Source: Xiphydria camelus
Taxonomy: Eukaryota > Arthropoda > Insecta > Hymenoptera > Xiphydriidae
NCBI GenBank assembly: GCA_963678675.1
Contig: OY783193.1
Location: 1,805,501-1,869,500 of the forward strand
DNA length: 64,000 nt
Direction of reading: 5' to 3'
Below, piece after piece: positions 56,667 to 64,000 of this stretch (within the stretch, counting starts at the first letter, position 1; each line of letters begins with the position of its first letter). Under the pieces are notes generated by a model. The model searched no databases, was not told the origin of the DNA, and saw nothing but the letters and a program-made list of their open reading frames with translations. The translations under genes and the position numbers were made by a program.

Positions 56667-56843
56667 GACTCAAAAAATGTTGGCCACAACTAGAAAATTA
56701 TAGTAATTGCAGTGATAATTTTCTTCGCAATAGCAAGAATTCTTGCTACCTACGCTAGCAAATATTTTTCTAGTTGTCACCAAATAATGTCTGAGGCAGC
56801 CAGAAATATAGCTGTGTGGATTGGCTAAATATTTTTTTCAGTG
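56667..56843 (-). mobile_element. Family A MITE
   Basis: Left end GACTCAAAAAATGTTGGCC after TA, right end TTTTTTTCAGTG before TA. 177 bp, reversed relative to the copy at 12757. Confidence 0.75.
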
Positions 56844-57742
56844 TACGTCAAACGTTCAAGCGCGCGTATCATGCGCGTAGCCAACGCGGGAGCACGACGA
56901 CGAGGAGCACCGGATGTGGGACTGGTGGACTGCAGCCAGACGAACCGAGTGGAAATCAATACAGTCTCGGCGCTACTCTCCTCGCACAACCTCCTCCTCC
57001 TCTTCTGCTCCGCGGCTACCGCGTCGTTACCCGTCGCGGTGTTCCTGGCCGCGCGCGCGCGTGTACCGATTTTCCCTCCGCCGCGCGCGTTCCCTTTCAC
57101 CCTCGTCCCGTTCTCGCGCGGCAACCGTTCCCTGGCGCGCGACTACAATGGAAGAGAGTCGCTCGCGTCGTTCTCCGACGTCTCTCCGTCTATCCGGAGA
57201 GTCTCGACGGTATATTATACTCGTCACCGTCGGTATTACACAGACATCCGCGCGACTATCGGAGCGCCGCGCTTCGTTGTCTGTCACGTCTGTCGCGCCG
57301 AGACGGACGAGGGGCGAGAAGTAGCAGCTAGTCAAAGGACGAAACGAGAATGCGGAAGGGGGTGCGCTTTTTGCGAATGACGAGCGTTTCGACATCCCGA
57401 TGGTCGACTGGTATGGCCGCGGAGCGGATGGCGGATGACGGATGATTCGTGTACATTGTGTAGAGTGGATGGGGGAAAATAAAAAAAGGTTCCGTTTATG
57501 TGCGTACAGCGATGCGGGTGATTTTACGCGCGCGGTCCTTTTACGGCTCCGTTCGTACACTCGCGTGAGTTCGCGCGTGCGCTTGGCTGTGGTCCGGGTT
57601 TATAGCGGTAGAGTCGGGAACGGGGTGCGACGTCGGAATCGAGAGATCGAGAGTGGTCGAAATATCGCGATAACAAAGTGGCGAGAAAAATCTGTCCTTT
57701 TTAAATTCCTTGATCTACGGATGAAGTATTCTTGTATTTCAT
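56844..57742. other. CpG-rich unique sequence, no gene seen
   Basis: Open on both strands across 56.8-57.4 kb because of CG composition. Nothing recognised. Confidence 0.4.
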
Positions 57743-58130
57743 AATTGGACGTCGTTATGCATAACTTGAGTAAGCGCCATTTCAATGAATTGAGGAAAAT
57801 GACTTTTAGTTTTATGCTCTCCGGAAAAAAAAACTATTCATCAGTTGGAGTTCCTTTTTTATATGGACATGAAAAGTACTAAGAAGAAATTAGTTGACCA
57901 GGCGACTAAAACCCGTCTGAAATTGGCGATTGGTCATATAACATGTAATTCCAAGAAGTAAATGGAGAATTTGTCGTTTAGCGTTTTTGATCATTTAAAA
58001 AAATAAAGGTTTTTATATAAGCCCTTTATTTTTTTTCTAATTAGATTACGTCTATAGACACTAGATGGTGATATTATCTCCAAATTGGCGATTTGGCGCT
58101 CAGTCAAGTTATGCATAACGACGTCCAATT
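57743..58130. mobile_element. 388-bp terminal-inverted-repeat element
   Basis: Ends AATTGGACGTCGTTATGCAT and its complement are perfect over 26 bp (through AACTTGA), with AGCGCCA continuing inside. The interior is AT-rich and noncoding. Flanking duplication not resolved. Confidence 0.75.
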
Positions 58131-58572
58131 GTAGTCATCGAAACGAGTAGGAAAAATATTGACTTCTCGAGGCGCAAAATCCAAACTCGCTTCCAACACG
58201 GTGAAAACGATAACAAACGCTCACCGCTAGCCGTTAATAGTAACGAGTGTTGCTCGCTACTCATGATCCGACGGCTCAGTGTCAGTATTATTATACAAAA
58301 TCAATACGCTTTACCATGTAACAGAACCGATCTTCGCATTCTAGCGTGTTTCTCCGAGTTTTTAATTTAGTTCGCGAATTTCCCAGAGATTCCCAGATCA
58401 TTAAAAATCCCTGAGACTTCCCTCATTTCCCGGCTCTTTCGCCTATGCTGGATAATCAAAGAAGACGATCGTTCGACGCGACGTTCGTCTGCGTTGAACG
58501 TGGGCGACGCGAAATAACCGACGTTTGGATCGCAAGGTTCTCAGTCAAAGGAGGCAACGCGTCGGATCAAAG
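58131..58572. other. Unique sequence with a fragment like family N
   Basis: TTCCCAGAGATTCCCAGATC and CCCTGAGACTTCCCTCATTTC at 58380-58430 resemble the tail of family N. Nothing else recognised. Confidence 0.35.
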
Positions 58573-58885
58573 GCTTAACTCAGACGGTGCGACAGCAGTG
58601 CGACAAAACTGACGCACTCGGTCGCGAGTACGTCGCACGCGGCAAATCAGCATGGAGACGCAGCGAAGCACTCACACGGTGCGACTTCCCTGCGACAGCA
58701 GTGCGACACGCACCTCGCGCTTGTCTGTATGACATCTACAGTGGCGGTGTCGTTGTGTTAGTTTGCCGCGCATCTGCTCACGCGGTGGGACAAAACCGTC
58801 GCAGGAAAGTCGTCGATTCCTGCGACAGCGTGCGTCAGTTCTGTCGCACTGCTGTCGCAGTGAAGTCGCACCGTCTGAGTTAAGC
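58573..58885. mobile_element. 313-bp element with 5-bp target duplication
   Basis: Terminal inverted repeat GCTTAACTCAGACGGTGCGA on both sides, with CAAAG directly outside each end (58568-58572 and 58886-58890). Subterminal GACAGCAGTGCGAC and its inverse recur. Noncoding. A 5-bp duplication does not fit Tc1/mariner, piggyBac or Harbinger. Confidence 0.75.
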
Positions 58886-59014
58886 CAAAGCGAGCTTGGA
58901 CGTCGCATCGAAGCTGCGAGCCCTGGAACGCGTACTTTGTCTCGAGCCGGGAGAATCGAAGGATCGGGCGCACGGCCGCCACGTGGGTCCGAAGTCACGG
59001 TGATCCAGATATTA

Positions 59015-59148
59015 AGCCGGGTCTTCACTGCGCGAAATTCTACGCGAAACTGTTGCGCGAGTCATGTCCCCTCTTTTTCTCGCGCTCCCTCTTTTCACTC
59101 ATTCTCTCTTTTTCGCGAATCAGTTTCGCGCAGTGAAAAGACCCGGCT
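59015..59148. mobile_element. PIF/Harbinger-like MITE
   Basis: Ends AGCCGGGTCTTCACTGCGCG and its near complement, flanked by TTA at 59012-59014 and 59149-59151. 134 bp. A TTA/TAA 3-bp target duplication is the Harbinger pattern. Confidence 0.75.
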
Positions 59149-59634
59149 TTATGTTCGAATCGCAGCGAAGCAACGCCGTGCAAGTGGGTAGCGGCGAACG
59201 CGCGCGCGGAGATTCAGGTCACAAAAAGTATCACAACCGAGCGCGAGCATCGCCGTCTCCGCCGGGCCGTGCGCGAGTAGGACCCCCCCCCCGGTGGGTC
59301 GAGAACTCGTGCGCGGATACGCGCGTTATTACGTGTCGTATATCGACGGGCTTCGACCTCGATACGATGCGTCGTCTTTGCGCCTTGCAGGTGTGACTGA
59401 AGAAGGGAGGGGGGAGGGATCGATACGATCGTATATTGGAATTGGACTCGATAAAAAAAAATGGTTTGATATTTCCTTCATTTCTCGCGTTTTTCGTCTT
59501 TTCATCGCTGAAACTCAATAGTCGCATAATTTGATCACGCGCACACACTGTTAGAAAATTTTCTTTCTCAATTCGCAAATATATTGGAAGTTTTTAATCA
59601 ACGCAAAGGTATGGTAAAATTGCCGCATTTTGAG
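59149..59634. other. Unique sequence, no gene seen
   Basis: GC-rich then AT-rich, with a cytosine run at 59283-59292. Nothing recognised. Confidence 0.4.
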
Positions 59635-59780
59635 AAACAATATTATTGATCGAAATCAATGTGTTTTTGGATAGTCCTGAGACGTTCACTCGATCAGAAT
59701 AATGAATATCGACTGGACTTAGGTATACATATTGATTTAATTAAACATTATTTGGATCGAACAAAATTTCTTCTCAGAGT
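59635..59780. mobile_element. Family F MITE, degenerate short copy
   Basis: ATTGATCGAAATCAATGTGTTTTTGGATAGTC at the left, GATCGAACAAAATTTCTTCTCAGAGTA at the right. The interior is shortened relative to other copies. Confidence 0.5.
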
Positions 59781-62084
59781 ATGACGATTTTAACGCAGAG
59801 ATACAAACTCCGTAAGGAATGTGTCGCATAGGAAAATGATAATGAATATTGTAGACTCACGGTCAAATATCGCAGTCACAATACACATTGTAAATTCACA
59901 AATACTTTGGAATCATACAATTCGTTTTATAAATGCAACGCACTTTTGCAGTGCTGTCGTAATGTTAATTTACAAAATCTTCTAACAGTGCAGAATGTTC
60001 CAAATTCCCATCGCCGTTATCGCCGCCGATACGAGAACCGCGAAGAAACCTAGAGGAAAAAAAAAACCTAGAACAAGCGAGAAACGGAATTTTCAGGCGT
60101 TTGAACAGATACCACGCGCGCGCGTGGTGCGAACGAGCAATCGAGACGGCGCGAACGGAATAGCAATGAAGAATGGTCAATGAAAAATGCATTCTGAAGC
60201 GACCGCCTCGGGAAGAGGCGAGCTCCGCGTGCGCCGTGCGTGTCTGCGATATAACGAGCGACGCGGCCTCCCAGTAATCGCCGCTCGCTACACTCCTTTC
60301 GAATAGTACCTACACCGATCGAGTAGAGCGAGCGCGTCGTCGCTGCCATCGCGAAGCGAAGAAGAGAGAGAGAGAGAGAGAGAAAGAGAGAGGAGGACGT
60401 TCGCCCCGCGCGACGAACCCGACCAATTCTTCCGCGCGCCCGAAAGATGACCAGAGGTGAAAGCACCGCGCACGATGGACCCTTTCACTCGCAGCCATCG
60501 GCACCTGACTTCGGAGAATACAAAGAGGACAAAACAAAGCGAGGACGCTCCTTTCCTCCCGGCTCCTCGTACCGCTTTGTAAATTTACCGACGGATCCAT
60601 TGACCCGCTCCTAAATACCTCGTCGACTCCTCTCTTCCCTCCTCTCACCGCCGAACGGCTTTGAACGCTTCCAATACACACAACACTCGAGCGGGGGCGC
60701 TACTGTGCGCGATCGGTCGACGAAAGGAGGTTGCATAAGCGCGCGCGCGCGCGCGCGGCGTGGGTGCATCGAAAATGGGTCAGCGGAGTTATAGAGAAGC
60801 GTCGCGGCGACGCGTCACGCCGAGAAACGCCTGGGATCGCCGCCAGAACCCCGCGACGGTGGCACGCGCGTCGCTACACGCGGGAGACCGGCGGACGGTG
60901 TGCGCGCGCGCGCTGACACACATCTCGGGCAAGTTTAGCGCGCGCGCGGACCGTCGAACTACGCTTTCTTGGCACCCATCCGTCGCGGCGACGATGAGCG
61001 CGACACGGCGCGCCTATTGGAACGCGTCCTACGGTTCACCGCACCGAGCGTTAGCTCCGGCGCGGCGCGGTACAACACCCGCTGCCACACAGTCGAAAGT
61101 GCACCGCGCGCGCAACCGACACCGCGTGTCGAGCGGTACAGGTTGAGATATTTCGAGCGTCCGAGCGCGCGCGCGCAACGTATTCCAACACTGCGGTGGA
61201 GCGCGCGCGCGCATTAAGTGTTCCGCGGCGCATCGCGGGAATTTCGTTTTCCGAGGGACAGGAGAGAAAATCGTCTCGCCGATAAACGCGCGCGACGCGA
61301 ATATCGCGGCACGATCGGCGCCGCTCGCTCGTATAAGCGGATTCCGCAGAAACACGGCCGCTACATATTTCAACCGCTGCCCACCGCCGCCGGGAAGGCG
61401 TATATCGCGCGCGCGCGATCTAACCTCGCCTATAAATCGATGCGACGACCTCGCGCGCGTTGGCTGGCTGCGTTTCTGAGGTGCCGATACGCAAATAAAG
61501 TGGGGAGGGGGGCGAGGGAAGAGAAACTCGCCGGGAGAAGCCGGGGCGCCGCGGTTTGAAGAAAATCTCAGGCGGTGTGCGCGATCGCGATCGAATCGAA
61601 CGATAAATCGTCGCTTCTGATTTGTCTACTCTGCAGTGCTCCCAACTAGCCAGGTGTTAAAAAATAACGGATTCGAATGACTCCTTGTTTGAAAACAATG
61701 ACCAAAAGAGATGACCAATCTTTCTCCTCGTTTCAGCATTATGAAGGGATAAGCAAAAGCGGTTTAATGGTGTTTTTAATAAATTCGGTTGAGTTTTGAG
61801 GAAGCAATACTGAAAGAAAACTATTGAAATTTGTAATCGAAATAATTTATGCTGTTAAGAACACATGGAAATTGTGAGGCATGGAGGATAAAAAATGTGA
61901 TCACTCTTTAACGAATACATACTTTAACAAACTTTTTCTCGCACTACGAGAAACACGCGCATCGATGTCGATTGCTTGCTACGCATCATAACGATCTACA
62001 GAATCTGGATAATGATAACGTGACCATCGCCGCAACACTGAGAACTCTTACGAATTAAGTATCGCAGCGTTTCGAGTACGACGG
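59781..62084. other. CpG-rich unique sequence, no gene seen
   Basis: GA tract at 60362-60392 and alternating CG run at 60740-60757. Repeated GCGCGCGCG elsewhere to 61.5 kb, then AT-rich. Open frames on both strands are compositional. Confidence 0.4.
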
Positions 62085-62345
62085 GGAAGTATCATGAAAT
62101 TACTTGACGAATCAAGGAACGAAACCTTAAGAACAATTGCTTTTAGTGAGTTCTAAAAATAAAAATGATTTTATACCGACTTGATTGGAAAAATGACCAA
62201 TCATTTTAAGAATGACTTGGTAACAGCCCTGCGTTTCTTGGGTGAGGTGTCGTGAAATTATTTGACGGATCAAAGGACGGACATTTTAAGAACAAAGACT
62301 TCTAAGAATAAAGGTAATTTTCTACCGATTTAATTGAAAAAAAAA
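62085..62345. repeat. Diverged direct repeat
   Basis: TATCATGAAATTACTTGACG...GATTTTATACCGACTTGATTG (62090-62195) recurs as TGTCGTGAAATTATTTGACGG...AATTTTCTACCGATTTAATTG (62248-62338). AT-rich and noncoding. Confidence 0.6.
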
Positions 62346-62900
62346 ATCATCGTGCGAAACCCTCGGCTCCGAACTTTTGCGCGAAGAAGTCGACAGAGAC
62401 ACGTCGAGGAGGCGCGTTCGAAGCGTTGTCGCGGTGTAACCTCGTCCGCTGCTACTTATCGCCTTTTCCTCGCCTTTTAATACCGCGCGACCCCCCGAGG
62501 CGCGCGCGCGCGGACCTTCCCCACACCGAAGCGGACGCCTAGCCGCTGTATGTGCGCCGCGAGCCTCTTCGCGGCTAGAGAGAAGGGAACTGAAGGCGGC
62601 TTTGGCACCGCTGCACAAACTCGGCGAGTGTACGTGCGTCGCGATTCTTAGAATCGGTTTTAAAATGCAAATGGCGTGGCTCGCCGATACACGGCGGTGG
62701 AGAAGCCGAGGAGGAGGCGGTACGACGCGCGCGGCGAGCAGGGAGAATTCGTCACGTAAGAGACGGGGAGACAATGCCTCGCGTGTGTACCTAAGCGGCG
62801 CGCGTTACGGAACGCGCGAATAATCCACTGGGCGTTTCGCCGGGGTTGCACCGATAATCATCCCCCGCTGCCTGATGATCGGCAACGCGGGACGCGTCGA
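62346..62900. other. CpG-rich unique sequence, no gene seen
   Basis: GC-rich with short open frames only. Nothing recognised. Confidence 0.4.
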
Positions 62901-63322
62901 CACGGTGTCTAGGGAAACGCGAAAAAGAAAATCCCTGACCTTTCCACGTCTTCCAGTCTAGAATAGCCAAATTTCTCTGACCGCTGTGGATGTAATATAA
63001 ATCCAGTCGAAAGTATTAGACGTCAATCATTTTTCGTCGAATGAAAGAATTAACTGATATGCATATAACGGGTTATGTGACAACTGAGAAATAAATATTA
63101 AAGTAATTCAATTTTGTCAAATCGCAGTTATTTAATAGTTTTTTTTTAGGATGAGAAAAAACTTGAATAAATACATATACGCACGTGGAAGACTTTTTTT
63201 TTCCGATTTCTATATAAATTCTTAAAAGTTGTAAGACTCAAAATCAAGCTATTTACTGAGATTTAAGTATTCTCGAAATATTCCAGAAAATTCTATATTT
63301 TTCCTGACCTTTCTCCCACATC
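62901..63322. repeat. Family N repeat, copy 3
   Basis: Begins CACGGTGTCTAGGGAAACG and shares TTTTTCGTCGAATGAAAGAATT, ACTGAGAAATAAAT and ATTTCTATATAAATTCTTAAAA with the copy at 33144. The right end is eroded. Confidence 0.6.
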
Positions 63323-64000
63323 CACATGATAATGATTTTTTTTCGCACGAGAAAATATTTGCCAGGCTCGAATAATTTCTATGTTTGTTCTATGCGGAAG
63401 GAATTTCTCGCTCCCACAACGGTATTCACGTTTCAATCAATAATATATATTTCTCGATTAAGAATCTTTATTCTTATATATTTGTAAGATCACATATGTT
63501 ACTGATTCAAAAAACATTTTTCTTTGATACTAGCAATTATTTCTCCCAGTGTACCTATCTCGCGAAGAAAGAAAATTATTCCGACGAAAATGACACGTGG
63601 GCTTCGGTTGCTGCCACCCCAAGGTACTCCATTGTCGGTCGAAATTAGGAACCGGGGCCAAGAGCGCGCGAACAGTGGAAACCGATACCGCGCGAGAGCC
63701 GCGTTCGACTCGTGCGTTTGCTCGAGATATTTCAGTCCCGCTTACGATTCGAGGTCGACCGATCGGTTTTACGGATGCCTATACGCGGCGATTCGAGTGT
63801 AATAGGTACCCGAAGTACGGGTCGATCGCGACCCGAATTCAATGCGAGATTAGCTGTAATTATAACTCGCAAGTTCATCGGCGAGGAACGAAATAAAAAT
63901 GATCGTTAACCACTGGAGAGTAACGCCGACTCTGTCCGTGAGTACGAGTGCACGCGGCGTGCGGTATATACCCGCATACACCCGAGTGAAAGTGAGCGAC
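63323..64000. other. Unique sequence to window end, no gene seen
   Basis: AT-rich then CpG-rich. No feature recognised; the window edge may cut a feature that cannot be judged. Confidence 0.35.

Noticed and set aside
1..64000. CRISPR array or prokaryotic operon
   Set aside because: The repeats are dispersed, inverted and variable in spacing, not regular short direct repeats, and no prokaryotic genes are present.

Overview
The window looks like insect nuclear DNA, most probably hymenopteran (the order is inferred from overall character, not shown). It carries a recognisable ecdysone-receptor exon with a GT splice donor, no bacterial gene layout, a mosaic of CpG-rich and AT-rich blocks, CT/GA microsatellites, and dozens of short nonautonomous DNA transposons. 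CpG is abundant and not visibly depleted.

Only one coding segment can be supported: the isoform-A amino-terminal exon of the ecdysone receptor EcR, on the minus strand at 13386-13824, ending in a phase-1 donor. The gene reads right to left. Positions 1-13385 are therefore the first part of a long EcR intron, and 13825 onwards is 5' leader, promoter and upstream or intergenic sequence. The DNA-binding and ligand-binding exons and the EcR-B1 exon were not found, so they should lie left of position 1. Noncoding 5' exons may lie to the right; a possible ratcheting splice point sits at 41290.

Everything else is noncoding. CpG-rich stretches (about 0.4-1.0, 1.7-2.9, 3.9-9.8, 10.9-12.1, 13.4-17.6, 21.4-22.1, 23.6-25.0, 26.1-27.0, 29.6-31.9, 32.5-33.1, 33.8-34.5, 35.3-36.3, 37.0-38.2, 38.8-41.3, 41.9-42.4, 42.8-43.6, 44.1-44.7, 46.3-46.8, 49.7-52.3, 53.0-54.4, 55.0-55.9, 56.9-57.7, 58.9-59.4, 60.0-61.6 and 62.3-62.9 kb) alternate with AT-rich blocks packed with miniature inverted-repeat transposable elements (MITEs).

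I name the repeat families A-Q here for cross-reference. Many have ends of the CACTG/CACGG + A-run type and sit between TA dinucleotides (A, B, C, E, F, J, L and singletons). Families G and Q and the element at 27039-27278 are piggyBac-like (TTAA target). One 134-bp element is PIF/Harbinger-like (TTA target). One 313-bp element has a 5-bp target duplication.

Elements are nested up to three deep. This gives a relative age order (D older than B, C and E; B older than F, G, J and L; F, N and O older than C) and, for element H, an occupied/empty site comparison inside this window. No tRNA, rRNA, CRISPR array, viral gene or intact transposase was found.
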